Shown here: positions 46,401 to 59,151 of the stretch, piece after piece
Layout: each line of letters opens with the position of its first letter
How positions within the stretch are numbered: position 1 is the stretch's first letter
Source: Mesostigma viride
Taxonomy: Eukaryota; Streptophyta; Mesostigmatophyceae; Mesostigmatales; Mesostigmataceae
Direction: 5' to 3'
DNA length: 64,000 nucleotides
Assembly: GCA_009746045.1 (NCBI GenBank)
Contig: RPFO01001261.1
Location: 1 to 64,000 of the forward strand
The notes under the pieces: model-generated
What the model was told of the DNA's origin: nothing
Seen by the model: only the letters and a program-made list of their open reading frames with translations
Databases searched by the model: none
Program-made: the position numbers and the translations under genes

Positions 46401-49400
46401 GTAAAAACCAAGGAAAAAGAAAAAAAGGTACGAATGGCAGCCCCACTTATTCATTTGTTGGAATCAATGCATTATTGGCATGGATGGGTGTAGTGGGGTG
46501 CTTGCATGCCTGGATGGGTGTCATGGGGTGCTGGCATGCGTGGATGGGTGTCATGGGGTGCTGGCATGCATGGATGGGTGTGATGGGGTGCTGGCATGCA
46601 TGGATGGGTGTAGTGGGGTGCTGGCATGCATGGATGGGTGTAATGGGGCGCTGGCATGCATGGATGGGTGTCATGGGGTGCTGGCATGCGTGGATGGGTG
46701 TAGTGGGGTGCTGGCATGCATGGATGGGTGAAGTGGGGTGCTGGCATGCGTGGATGGGTGTCATGGGGTGCTGGCATGCATGGATGGGTGTGATGGGGTG
46801 CTGGCATGCATGGATGGGTGTAGTGGGGTGCTGGCATGCATGGATGGGTGTAATGGGGCGCTGGCATGCATGGATGGGTGTCATGGGGTGCTGGCATGCG
46901 TGGATGGGTGTAGTGGGGTGCTGGCATGCATGGATGGGTGAAGTGGGGTGCTGGCATGCGTGGATGGGTGTAGTGGGGTGCTGGCATGCATGGATGGGTG
47001 AAGTGGGGTGCTGGCATGCGTGGATGGGTGTCATGGGGTGCTGGCATGCATGGATGGGTGTCATGGGGTGCTGGCATGCATGGATGGTTAATAACGTCAA
47101 CGTCCTTGCTGCTTCCTTTGGTGCTTGATCTGCCTTGGTGTCGTGCCTCCGTTTGGTGGCCGGTGGTCACGGGATGCACAAACGGGAACGCTATCAGTTT
47201 TCGTCCACCCGCCGCCGCTGCCCCCCAGGCCGGCCCCCAGTAAAAACCAAGGAAAAAGAAAAAAAGGTACGAATGGCAGCCCCACTTATTCATTTGTTGG
47301 AATCAATGCATTATTGGCATGGATGGGTGTAGTGGGGTGCTGGCATGCGTGGATGGGTGTCATGGGGTGCTGGCATGCATGGATGGGTGTCATGGGGTGC
47401 TGGCATGCATGGATGGGTGTCATGGGGTGCTGGCATGCGTGGATGGGTGTAGTGGGGTGCTGGCATGCATGGATGGGTGTAGTGGGGTGCTGGCATGCAT
47501 GGATGGGTGTGATGGGGTGCTGGCATGCATGGATGGGTGTAGTGGGGTGCTGGCATGCATGGATGGGTGTCATGGGGTGCTGGCATGCATGGATGGGTGT
47601 CATGGGGTGCTGGCATGCATGGATGGGTGTCATGGGGTGCTGGCATGCATGGATGGGTGTCATGGGGTGCTGGCATGCATGGATGGGTGTAGTGGGGTGC
47701 TGGCATGCGTGGATGGGTGTAGTGGGGTGCTGGCATGCGTGGATGGGTGTCATGGGGTGCTGGCATGCATGGATGGGTGTCATGGGGTGCTGGCATGCAT
47801 GGATGGGTGTCATGGGGTGCTGGCATGCATGGATGGGTGTCATGGGGTGCTGGCATGCGTGGATGGGTGTCATGGGGTGCTGGCATGCATGGATGGGTGT
47901 CATGGGGTGCTGGCATGCGTGGATGGGTGTAGTGGGGTGCTGGCATGCATGGATGGGTGAAGTGGGGTGCTGGCATGCGTGGATGGGTGTCATGGGGTGC
48001 TGGCATGCATGGATGGGTGTGATGGGGTGCTGGCATGCATGGATGGGTGTAGTGGGGTGCTGGCATGCATGGATGGGTGTAATGGGGCGCTGGCATGCAT
48101 GGATGGGTGTCATGGGGTGCTGGCATGCGTGGATGGGTGTAGTGGGGTGCTGGCATGCATGGATGGGTGAAGTGGGGTGCTGGCATGCGTGGATGGGTGT
48201 AGTGGGGTGCTGGCATGCATGGATGGGTGAAGTGGGGTGCTGGCATGCGTGGATGGGTGTCATGGGGTGCTGGCATGCATGGATGGGTGTCATGGGGTGC
48301 TGGCATGCATGGATGGTTAACAACGTCAACGTCCTTGCTGCTTCCTTTGGTGCTTGATCTGCCTTGGTGTCGTGCCTCCGTTTGGTGGCCGGTGGTCACG
48401 GGATGCACAAACGGGAACGCTATCAGTTTTCGTCCACCCGCCGCCGCTGCCCCCAGGCCGGCCCCCTGTAAAAACCAAGGAAAAAGAAAAAAAGGTACGA
48501 ATGGCAGCCCCACTTATTCATTTGTTGGAATCAATGCATTATTGGCATGGATGGGTGTAGTGGGGTGCTTGCATGCCTGGATGGGTGTCATGGGGTGCTG
48601 GCATGCGTGGATGGGTGTCATGGGGTGCTGGCATGCATGGATGGGTGTCATGGGGTGCTGGCATGCATGGATGGGTGTCATGGGGTGCTGGCATGCGTGG
48701 ATGGGTGTAGTGGGGTGCTGGCATGCATGGATGGGTGTAGTGGGGTGCTGGCATGCATGGATGGGTGTCATGGGGTGCTGGCATGCATGGATGGGTGTAG
48801 TGGGGTGCTGGCATGCATGGATGGGTGTCATGGGGTGCTGGCATGCATGGATGGGTGTCATGGGGTGCTGGCATGCGTGGATGGGTGTAGTGGGGTGCTG
48901 GCATGCATGGATGGGTGTCATGGGGTGCTGGCATGCATGGATGGGTGTCATGGGGTGCTGGCATGCATGGATGGGTGTCATGGGGTGCTGGCATGCATGG
49001 ATGGGTGTGATGGGGTGCTGGCATGCATGGATGGGTGTAGTGGGGTGCTGGCATGCATGGATGGGTGTAATGGGGCGCTGGCATGCATGGATGGGTGTCA
49101 TGGGGTGCTGGCATGCGTGGATGGGTGTAGTGGGGTGCTGGCATGCATGGATGGGTGAAGTGGGGTGCTGGCATGCGTGGATGGGTGTCATGGGGTGCTG
49201 GCATGCATGGATGGGTGTGATGGGGTGCTGGCATGCATGGATGGGTGTAGTGGGGTGCTGGCATGCATGGATGGGTGTAATGGGGCGCTGGCATGCATGG
49301 ATGGGTGTCATGGGGTGCTGGCATGCATGGATGGGTGTGATGGGGTGCTGGCATGCATGGATGGGTGTAGTGGGGTGCTGGCAAGCGTGGATGATGGTCA

Positions 49401-52400
49401 TGGGGTGCTGGCATGCATGGATGGGTGTCATGGGGTGCTGGCATGCATGGATGGGTGTAGTGGGGTGCTGGCATGCATGGATGGGTGTCATGGGGCGCTG
49501 GCATGCGTGGATGGGTGTCATGGGGTGCTGGCATGCATGGATGGTTAATAACGTCAACGTCCTTGCTGCTTCCTTTGGTGCTTGATCTGCCTTGGTGTCG
49601 TGCCTCCGTTTGGTGGCCGGTGGTCACGGGATGCACAAACGGGAACGCTATCAGTTTTCGTCCACCCGCCGCCGCTGCCCCCCAGGCCGGCCCCCTGTAA
49701 AAACCAAGGAAAAAGAAAAAAAGGTACGAATGGCAGCCCCACTTATTCATTTGTTGGAATCAATGCATTATTGGCATGGATGGGTGTAGTGGGGTGCTTG
49801 CATGCCTGGATGGGTGTCATGGGGTGCTGGCATGCGTGGATGGGTGTCATGGGGTGCTGGCATGCATGGATGGGTGTGATGGGGTGCTGGCATGCATGGA
49901 TGGGTGTAGTGGGGTGCTGGCATGCATGGATGGGTGTAATGGGGCGCTGGCATGCATGGATGGGTGTCATGGGGTGCTGGCATGCGTGGATGGGTGTAGT
50001 GGGGTGCTGGCATGCATGGATGGGTGAAGTGGGGTGCTGGCATGCGTGGATGGGTGTCATGGGGTGCTGGCATGCATGGATGGGTGTGATGGGGTGCTGG
50101 CATGCATGGATGGGTGTAGTGGGGTGCTGGCATGCATGGATGGGTGTAATGGGGCGCTGGCATGCATGGATGGGTGTCATGGGGTGCTGGCATGCGTGGA
50201 TGGGTGTAGTGGGGTGCTGGCATGCATGGATGGGTGAAGTGGGGTGCTGGCATGCGTGGATGGGTTTAGTGGGGTGCTGGCATGCATGGATGGGTGAAGT
50301 GGGGTGCTGGCATGCGTGGATGGGTGTCATGGGGTGCTGGCATGCATGGATGGGTGTCATGGGGTGCTGGCATGCATGGATGGTTAATAACGTCAACGTC
50401 CTTGCTGCTTCCTTTGGTGCTTGATCTGCCTTGGTGTCGTGCCTCCGTTTGGTGGCCGGTGGTCACGGGATGCACAAACGGGAACGCTATCAGTTTTCGT
50501 CCACCCGCCGCCGCTGCCCCCCAGGCCGGCCCCCAGTAAAAACCAAGGAAAAAGAAAAAAAGGTACGAATGGCAGCCCCACTTATTCATTTGTTGGAATC
50601 AATGCATTATTGGCATGGATGGGTGTAGTGGGGTGCTGGCATGCGTGGATGGGTGTCATGGGGTGCTGGCATGCATGGATGGGTGTCATGGGGTGCTGGC
50701 ATGCATGGATGGGTGTCATGGGGTGCTGGCATGCGTGGATGGGTGTAGTGGGGTGCTGGCATGCATGGATGGGTGTAGTGGGGTGCTGGCATGCATGGAT
50801 GGGTGTGATGGGGTGCTGGCATGCATGGATGGGTGTAGTGGGGTGCTGGCATGCATGGATGGGTGTCATGGGGTGCTGGCATGCATGGATGGGTGTCATG
50901 GGGTGCTGGCATGCATGGATGGGTGTCATGGGGTGCTGGCATGCATGGATGGGTGTCATGGGGTGCTGGCATGCATGGATGGGTGTAGTGGGGTGCTGGC
51001 ATGCGTGGATGGGTGTAGTGGGGTGCTGGCATGCGTGGATGGGTGTCATGGGGTGCTGGCATGCATGGATGGGTGTCATGGGGTGCTGGCATGCATGGAT
51101 GGGTGTCATGGGGTGCTGGCATGCATGGATGGGTGTCATGGGGTGCTGGCATGCGTGGATGGGTGTCATGGGGTGCTGGCATGCATGGATGGGTGTCATG
51201 GGGTGCTGGCATGCGTGGATGGGTGTAGTGGGGTGCTGGCATGCATGGATGGGTGAAGTGGGGTGCTGGCATGCGTGGATGGGTGTCATGGGGTGCTGGC
51301 ATGCATGGATGGGTGTGATGGGGTGCTGGCATGCATGGATGGGTGTAGTGGGGTGCTGGCATGCATGGATGGGTGTAATGGGGCGCTGGCATGCATGGAT
51401 GGGTGTCATGGGGTGCTGGCATGCGTGGATGGGTGTAGTGGGGTGCTGGCATGCATGGATGGGTGAAGTGGGGTGCTGGCATGCGTGGATGGGTGTAGTG
51501 GGGTGCTGGCATGCATGGATGGGTGAAGTGGGGTGCTGGCATGCGTGGATGGGTGTCATGGGGTGCTGGCATGCATGGATGGGTGTCATGGGGTGCTGGC
51601 ATGCATGGATGGTTAATAACGTCAACGTCCTTGCTGCTTCCTTTGGTGCTTGATCTGCCTTGGTGTCGTGCCTCCGTTTGGTGGCCGGTGGTCACGGGAT
51701 GCACAAACGGGAACGCTATCAGTTTTCGTCCACCCGCCGCCGCTGCCCCCAGGCCGGCCCCCAGTAAAAACCAAGGAAAAAGAAAAAAAGGTACGAATGG
51801 CAGCCCCACTTATTCATTTGTTGGAATCAATGCATTATTGGCATGGATGGGTGTAGTGGGGTGCTGGCATGCGTGGATGGGTGTCATGGGGTGCTGGCAT
51901 GCATGGATGGGTGTCATGGGGTGCTGGCATGCATGGATGGGTGTCATGGGGTGCTGGCATGCGTGGATGGGTGTAGTGGGGTGCTGGCATGCATGGATGG
52001 GTGTAGTGGGGTGCTGGCATGCATGGATGGGTGTGATGGGGTGCTGGCATGCATGGATGGGTGTAGTGGGGTGCTGGCATGCATGGATGGGTGTCATGGG
52101 GTGCTGGCATGCATGGATGGGTGTCATGGGGTGCTGGCATGCATGGATGGGTGTCATGGGGTGCTGGCATGCATGGATGGGTGTCATGGGGTGCTGGCAT
52201 GCATGGATGGGTGTAGTGGGGTGCTGGCATGCGTGGATGGGTGTAGTGGGGTGCTGGCATGCGTGGATGGGTGTCATGGGGTGCTGGCATGCATGGATGG
52301 GTGTCATGGGGTGCTGGCATGCATGGATGGGTGTCATGGGGTGCTGGCATGCATGGATGGGTGTCATGGGGTGCTGGCATGCGTGGATGGGTGTCATGGG

Positions 52401-55400
52401 GTGCTGGCATGCATGGATGGGTGTCATGGGGTGCTGGCATGCATGGATGGGTGTGATGGGGTGCTGGCATGCATGGATGGGTGTAGTGGGGTGCTGGCAT
52501 GCATGGATGGGTGTAATGGGGCGCTGGCATGCATGGATGGGTGTCATGGGGTGCTGGCATGCGTGGATGGGTGTAGTGGGGTGCTGGCATGCATGGATGG
52601 GTGTCATGGGGTGCTGGCATGCATGGATGGGTGTCATGGGGTGCTGGCATGCATGGATGGGTGTCATGGGGTGCTGGCATGCATGGATGGGTGTAGTGGG
52701 GTGCTGGCATGCGTGGATGGGTGTAGTGGGGTGCTGGCATGCGTGGATGGGTGTCATGGGGTGCTGGCATGCATGGATGGGTGTCATGGGGTGCTGGCAT
52801 GCATGGATGGGTGTCATGGGGTGCTGGCATGCATGGATGGGTGTCATGGGGTGCTGGCATGCGTGGATGGGTGTCATGGGGTGCTGGCATGCATGGATGG
52901 GTGTCATGGGGTGCTGGCATGCATGGATGGGTGTGATGGGGTGCTGGCATGCATGGATGGGTGTAGTGGGGTGCTGGCATGCATGGATGGGTGTAATGGG
53001 GCGCTGGCATGCATGGATGGGTGTCATGGGGTGCTGGCATGCGTGGATGGGTGTAGTGGGGTGCTGGCATGCATGGATGGGTGAAGTGGGGTGCTGGCAT
53101 GCGTGGATGGGTGTAGTGGGGTGCTGGCATGCATGGATGGGTGAAGTGGGGTGCTGGCATGCGTGGATGGGTGTCATGGGGTGCTGGCATGCATGGATGG
53201 GTGTCATGGGGTGCTGGCATGCATGGATGGTTAATAACGTCAACGTCCTTGCTGCTTCCTTTGGTGCTTGATCTGCCTTGGTGTCGTGCCTCCGTTTGGT
53301 GGCCGGTGGTCACGGGATGCACAAACGGGAACGCTATCAGTTTTCGTCCACCCGCCGCCGCTGCCCCCAGGCCGGCCCCCAGTAAAAACCAAGGAAAAAG
53401 AAAAAAAGGTACGAATGGCAGCCCCACTTATTCATTTGTTGGAATCAATGCATTATTGGCATGGATGGGTGTCATGGGGTGCTGGCATGCGTGGATGGGT
53501 GTCATGGGGTGCTGGCATGCATGGATGGGTGTCATGGGGTGCTGGCATGCATGGATGGGTGTCATGGGGTGCTGGCATGCGTGGATGGGTGTAGTGGGGT
53601 GCTGGCATGCATGGATGGGTGTAGTGGGGTGCTGGCATGCATGGATGGGTGTGATGGGGTGCTGGCATGCATGGATGGGTGTAGTGGGGTGCTGGCATGC
53701 ATGGATGGGTGTCATGGGGTGCTGGCATGCATGGATGGGTGTCATGGGGTGCTGGCATGCATGGATGGGTGTCATGGGGTGCTGGCATGCATGGATGGGT
53801 GTCATGGGGTGCTGGCATGCATGGATGGGTGTAGTGGGGTGCTGGCATGCGTGGATGGGTGTAGTGGGGTGCTGGCATGCGTGGATGGGTGTCATGGGGT
53901 GCTGGCATGCATGGATGGGTGTCATGGGGTGCTGGCATGCATGGATGGGTGTCATGGGGTGCTGGCATGCATGGATGGGTGTCATGGGGTGCTGGCATGC
54001 GTGGATGGGTGTCATGGGGTGCTGGCATGCATGGATGGGTGTCATGGGGTGCTGGCATGCATGGATGGGTGTAGTGGGGTGCTGGCATGCGTGGATGGGT
54101 GTAGTGGGGTGCTGGCATGCGTGGATGGGTGTAGTGGGGTGCTGGCATGCATGGATGGGTGTCATGGGGTGCTGGCATGCATGGATGGGTGTCATGGGGT
54201 GCTGGCATGCATGGATGGGTGTCATGGGGTGCTGGCATGCATGGATGGGTGTCATGGGGTGCTGGCATGCATGGATGGGTGTGATGGGGTGCTGGCATGC
54301 GTGGATGGGTGTCATGGGGTGCTGGCATGCATGGATGGGTGTGATGGGGTGCTGGCATGCATGGATGGGTGTAGTGGGGTGCTGCATGCATGGATGGGTG
54401 TAGTGGGGTGCTGGCATGCATGGATGGGTGTCATGGGGTGCTGGCATGCATGGATGGGTGTCATGGGGTGCTGGCATGCATGGATGGGTGTCATGGGGTG
54501 CTGGCATGCATGGATGGGTGTCATGGGGTGCTGGCATGCATGGATGGGTGTCATGGGGTGCTGGCATGCATGGATGGGTGTGATGGGGTGCTGGCATGCG
54601 TGGATGGGTGTCATGGGGTGCTGGCATGCATGGATGGGTGTCATGGGGCGCTGGCATGCATGGATGGGTGTCATGGGGTGCTGGCATGCATGGATGGGTG
54701 TGATGGGGTGCTGGCATGCGTGGATGGGTGTCATGGGGTGCTGGCATGCATGGATGGGTGTGATGGGGTGCTGGCATGCATGGATGGGTGTAGTGGGGTG
54801 CTGGCAAGCGTGGATGATGGTCATGGGGTGCTGGCATGCATGGATGGGTGTCATGGGGTGCTGGCATGCATGGATGGGTGTAGTGGGGTGCTGGCATGCA
54901 TGGATGGGTGTCATGGGGTGCTGGCATGCATGGATGGGTGTGATGGGGTGCTGGCATGCATGGATGGGTGTAGTGGGGTGCTGGCATGCATGGATGGGTG
55001 TAATGGGGCGCTGGCATGCATGGATGGGTGTCATGGGGTGCTGGCATGCGTGGATGGGTGTAGTGGGGTGCTGGCATGCATGGATGGGTGAAGTGGGGTG
55101 CTGGCATGCGTGGATGGGTGTAGTGGGGTGCTGGCATGCATGGATGGGTGTAGTGGGGTGCTGGCATGCGTGGATGGGTGTCATGGGGTGCTGGCATGCA
55201 TGGATGGGTGTCATGGGGTGCTGGCATGCATGGATGGTTAATAACGTCAACGTCCTTGCTGCTTCCTTTGGTGCTTGATCTGCCTTGGTGTCGTGCCTCC
55301 GTTTGGTGGCCGGTGGTCACGGGATGCACAAACGGGAACGCTATCAGTTTTCGTCCACCCGCCGCCGCTGCCCCCCAGGCCGGCCCCCAGTAAAAACCAA

Positions 55401-55596
55401 GGAAAAAGAAAAAAAGGTACGAATGGCAGCCCCACTTATTCATTTGTTGGAATCAATGCATTATTGGCATGGATGGGTGTAGTGGGGTGCTGGCATGCGT
55501 GGATGGGTGTCATGGGGTGCTGGCATGCATGGATGGGTGTCATGGGGTGCTGGCATGCATGGATGGGTGTCATGGGGTGCTGGCATGCATGGATTA
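43480..55596. repeat. 30-bp satellite with spacer modules
   Basis: About 335 copies of a 30-bp unit (GGCATGCATGGATGGGTGTC plus ATGGGGTGCT) with variants CATGCGTGG, GTGTAGTGG, GTGTGATGG, GTGAAGTGG and GTGTAATGGGGCGC. Arrays are separated by a conserved ~230-bp spacer starting GTTAATAACGTCAACG near 43971, 45019, 46248, 47087, 48316, 49544, 50383, 51611, 53229 and 55237. Since 30 is divisible by 3, every frame on both strands gives decapeptide repeats with few stops; I do not call these genes. Confidence 0.9.
45019..51611. repeat. 3296-bp super-repeat, two copies
   Basis: Spacer-to-spacer distances run 1229, 839, 1229, then 1228, 839, 1228. The unit-variant pattern also recurs at an offset of 3296-3297 bp (45057/48354, 46286/49582, 47125/50421, 48354/51650). 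Two almost identical blocks therefore lie head to tail at 45019-48315 and 48316-51611. Confidence 0.8.
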
Positions 55597-56425
55597 TCCT
55601 TCCCTCCTTCCCTCCTTCCCTCCTTCCCTCCTTCCCTCCTTCCCTCCTTCCCTCCTTCCCTCCTTCCCTCCTTCCCTCCTTCCCTCCTTCCCTCCTTCCC
55701 TCCTTCCCTCCTTCCCTCCTTCCCTCCTTCCCTCCTTCCCTCCTTCCCTCCTTCCCTCCTTCCCTCCTTCCCTCCTTCCCTCCTTCCCTCCTTCCCTCCT
55801 TCCCTCCTTCCCTCCTTCCCTCCTTCCCTCCTTCCCTCCTTCCCTCCTTCCCTCCTTCCCTCCTTCCCTCCTTCCCTCCTTCCCTCCTTCCCTCCTTCCC
55901 TCCTTCCCTCCTTCCCTCCTTCCCTCCTTCCCTCCTTCCCTCCTTCCCTCCTTCCCTCCTTCCCTCCTTGCCTCCTTGCCTCCTTGCCTCCTTGCCTCCT
56001 TGCCTCCTTGCCTCCTTCCCTCCTTCCCTCCTTCCCTCCTTCCCTCCTTCCCTCCTTCCCTCCTTCCCTCTTTCCCTCCTTCCCTCCTTCCCTCCCCTCC
56101 TTCCCTCCTTCCCTCCTTCCCTCCTTCCCTCCTCCTTTCCCTCCTTTCCCTCCTTCCCTCCTTCCCTCCTTCCCTCCTTCCCTCCTTCCCTCCTTCCCTC
56201 CTTCCCTCCTTCCCTCCTTCCCTCCTTCCCTCCTTCCCTCCTTCCCTCCTTCCCTCCCCTCCTTCCCTCCTTCCCTCCTTCCCTCCTTCCCTCCTCCTTT
56301 CCCTCCTTTCCCTCCTTCCCTCCTTCCTCCTTCCCTTCTTCCCTCCTTCCCTCCCTCCTTCCCTCGTTCCCTACCTCCCTCCTTTCTACCTCCCTCCCTC
56401 CCTCCCTCCCTCCCTTCCTCCCTCC
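55597..56425. repeat. (CCTTCCCT)n polypyrimidine tract
   Basis: About 830 bp of 8-bp CCTTCCCT repeats with one block of CCTTGCCT (about 55968-56010) and irregular ends. One strand is pure pyrimidine and the other pure purine, a composition able to form triplex DNA. It abuts the 30-bp satellite directly at 55596. Confidence 0.9.
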
Positions 56426-56638
56426 GAGGGGGGGCATTTCATTGATCACTCCTTTTCCCTCCCTCCCACCTGCTGGGCAACTTGGATTTAACTCTGTCAC
56501 CCGGCACAATTTTCTCACACGCATGTAGTGGTATTCATATTTATCTCATGCCAACGGCCGTTGGACCTGAAAAACTAAATGTGGAAAATATGTAATCCTT
56601 GTAATTCTGATTGCAACGTTTTTGCGCATTCCTTGCAG
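56426..56638. other. Short unique stretch with one palindrome
   Basis: No gene seen. An exact palindrome lies at 56551-56564, preceded by TTTATCTCATG and followed by ACCTGAAAAAC. It may be intronic to the gene downstream. Confidence 0.5.
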
Positions 56639-57350
56639 ATTCCACGTCGCCACACAAGATTCGCGTCTGTCAACCACCTGCAAGGTATTTTTATTATTAT
56701 GCGTTTTTTGGGCAGTCGCTCCCTCTTCTGATTTTCTTGATGCCAACGGCCGTTGGACTTGCAAAATCAGTTTCCATCATTGCTGTTGTGATTTACGTGA
56801 TGCCAACGGCCGTTGGACCTCCAAAAAAAAGTTCTTGCCAATTTTTTTTGCGTTATTGATTATACGCCAGTTTTATCAGCCGTTGCATTACGACGTTTTT
56901 ATCTTAACTTCATTGCTGTAATGCCAACGGCCGTTGGCGTTGTAAAATAAAATTGTACTCCGGCTGATGAATTAATCCGCCCATGAAGGTACTAGGTTTA
57001 CTTACATTGGACGTGCCAGTTGTGCTTCACGTGCAGTTTTCAATGGAGAAAGACAAGGACGTTTCGGTGTCGAACCAGGAGAGAGAGGCAGTTGAACGGG
57101 GGGCCAAAAAACTGCCAGCCGAAGTTGTTAGAGCGATTGAGAAATTTTGGGATTCAATTCCAGCCATGGTTGTGATGAAAAAAGATGATTTCATGTCCCA
57201 CGTAGCTCCCACAAAAACCAGCATCTTCATTAAAACAATAAGTGGAAGCATACATGTGACACTAATTGACATGCCCGGAGGCACGCCGTTCAAGGCCCTT
57301 CATGAAGTACGTTGCCCTAGAGGCAACCAAGACACGGGTGGGTGGGTGGG

Positions 57351-57769
57351 GAGCAAAGAAAGAGGCCGACAAAACCAGCCAGAGCGGCTTTTAGTCGCAA
57401 AACCTCCCTTATCCCTAGCTAACTGACGTCATTAAACCCTTATGTTTAGTGGATGCTAGTAAGACGCTAACCGTACAGACCGGGGGTAGAATATCCCGAA
57501 TCTGCACGGCTAGTATTAAATAATGCGTAGGTTGTTCTTTTCAGGGGCACTGCACCTCACGCCCCGTTCCGCCCGGGTATAATCAACCCAAGCGCGGAAC
57601 GCACATTTTATTTAATTCATTTTTCAACCATGCACTATATTGCATCTACTAATCACAAAAGCTCTAGCCAAACAGCTACGAGTAAACACTACGACCTATA
57701 AGCCGCTCATCCAGCGGCCTCTTGTTCCCGCATTCACGTATAGAAGAAACTCCGTTCAAAGAACCCCGA
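57351..57769. repeat. 419-bp direct repeat, copy 1
   Basis: Near-identical to 58734-59151. It contains a GGGTATAATCAACCC phrase but lacks the TG...CA ends of an LTR. Confidence 0.85.
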
Positions 57770-57897
57770 TTCATGTCCCACGTAGCTCCCACAAAAACCA
57801 GCATCTTCATTAAAACAATAAGTGGAAGCATACATGTGACACTAATTGACATGCCCGGAGGCACGCCGTTCAAGGCCCTTCATGAAGTACGTTGCCC

Positions 57898-58733
57898 AAT
57901 CACCCCCGCCCCGGCTTTCCCTTGAAGCCGCACTCCACCTTGCTCGTTGTCACAAGTGACCGCCCTGCCGCAAAACGGGAGCCCCCCCACATCGGGAGGC
58001 GTGTGCCCGGCGGCTGTGGATGCATGGCCAGGCCCAAAAAGGCCCAGCGCATTTGCACTGCGATTGCGCACGGCCAGCCTATCATGACCCCTCTCGGGGC
58101 CCCGAGTCGGTACCGCTATGGCCGTCTCCCCATAGACCCGGGGTGCTTCGAGAAAAAACGTGGACCTAGCCCAGGCCCCGCCAGCCCGGATGCCCGAGGC
58201 CACAGCCCCAGGCACCTGGCTGAACGAGAGTCCGTTCAGCCAAGACCGCATTCCCCCCGAGGTTTCTATGCGTGGGGAAAAAATTTCTAGCTTAGGCGCT
58301 TTTCCCATCGCCGTCCCCAGCCCCAACCACCCCCCCTCGGCGGAAGGCAATTGCAAAGTTTGCTGGCCAGCAGCAATTTCCGAAGAAAAAGCCGCAGGCC
58401 GCGGACCGAGACACGGGTCGCCAGTGCCAGCCATCCGGCTCCAACCCGGGGTGCAAGCATCCCCAGGTACGGAGCACCAGCTCGCGCACTGGGCCGACCA
58501 AGCGACAGTTGAGCACCTGTCACGGCATCCGGCCCACCAAAGACCCCAAGCTGGGGAAAAGGTGCGGACCGGAGGTAATCATTTTCTTTTCTTTTAGTTT
58601 AACCGAGCGAGGAACTACGCCTGGCCGGTTAACAACTGGAAGTCTCACCACTGGCCAAGTGGCCAGTGCAACCAGTGCTTTTGGGATTTTGCTCCGCAGC
58701 ACCCATAGCTGCGGCTGCCGCCGCAACGACAAC
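57898..58733. other. Interior of the inserted element
   Basis: 836 bp, GC-rich, with frames of up to 184 codons (minus strand, 58434-57880) and 145 codons (plus strand) that overlap each other and match nothing I recognise. I treat it as non-coding until expression is shown. Confidence 0.4.
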
Positions 58734-59151
58734 GAGCAAAGAAAGAGGCCGACAAAACCAGCCAGAGCGGCTTTTAGTCGCAAAACCTCCCTTATCCCTA
58801 GCTAACTGACGTCATTAAACCCTTATGTTTAGTGGATGCTAGTAAGACGCTAACCGTACAGACCGGGGTAGAATATCCCGAATCTGCACGGCTAGTATTA
58901 AATAATGCGTAGGTTGTTCTTTTCAGGGGCACTGCACCTCACGCCCCGTTCCGCCCGGGTATAATCAACCCAAGCGCGGAACGCACATTTTATTTAATTC
59001 ATTTTTCAACCATGCACTATATTGCATCTACTAATCACAAAAGCTCTAGCCAAACAGCTACGAGTAAACACTACGACCTATAAGCCGCTCATCCAGCGGC
59101 CTCTTGTTCCCGCATTCACGTATAGAAGAAACTCCGTTCAAAGAACCCCGA
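58734..59151. repeat. 418-bp direct repeat, copy 2
   Basis: Matches copy 1 except for one fewer G in GACCGGGG. It abuts the right target duplication of the insertion. Confidence 0.85.

Larger units (their letters stand above)
57311..59150. mobile_element. 1840-bp insertion flanked by AGTAC duplications
   Basis: AGTAC at 57306-57310 and 59151-59155 flanks the insert, as expected for a 5-bp target duplication. Inside, a 419-bp sequence occurs twice (57351-57769 and 58734-59151, one indel). A 128-bp copy of the host exon (57770-57897, identical to 57190-57317) sits between. The simplest history is insertion of an element ending in the 419-bp sequence, then tandem duplication of exon piece plus element, with one copy internally deleted (33 bp versus 836 bp of interior). 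No transposase or RT is seen. Confidence 0.5.

Noticed and set aside
43206-55278. Many 60-670-codon decapeptide-repeat frames (WHAWMGVMGC, CMPAPHDTHP and others)
   Set aside because: A 30-bp unit keeps every frame open on both strands, so openness is not evidence of coding.
43480-55596. CRISPR-like array of 30-bp repeats
   Set aside because: Units are directly adjacent with no unique spacers, and the window is eukaryotic.
55275-56528. Ser/Pro/Leu-rich (plus) and Glu/Gly/Arg-rich (minus) frames over the polypyrimidine tract
   Set aside because: Translation of an 8-bp simple repeat joined to the satellite.
57880-58434. 184-codon minus-strand frame
   Set aside because: It overlaps plus-strand frames in GC-rich DNA, shows no recognisable motif and crosses the exon-copy boundary.
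57351-59151. The 419-bp direct repeats as LTRs of a small retrotransposon
   Set aside because: No TG...CA ends, no primer-binding site after the first copy and no polypurine tract before the second; a piece of host exon lies between them.
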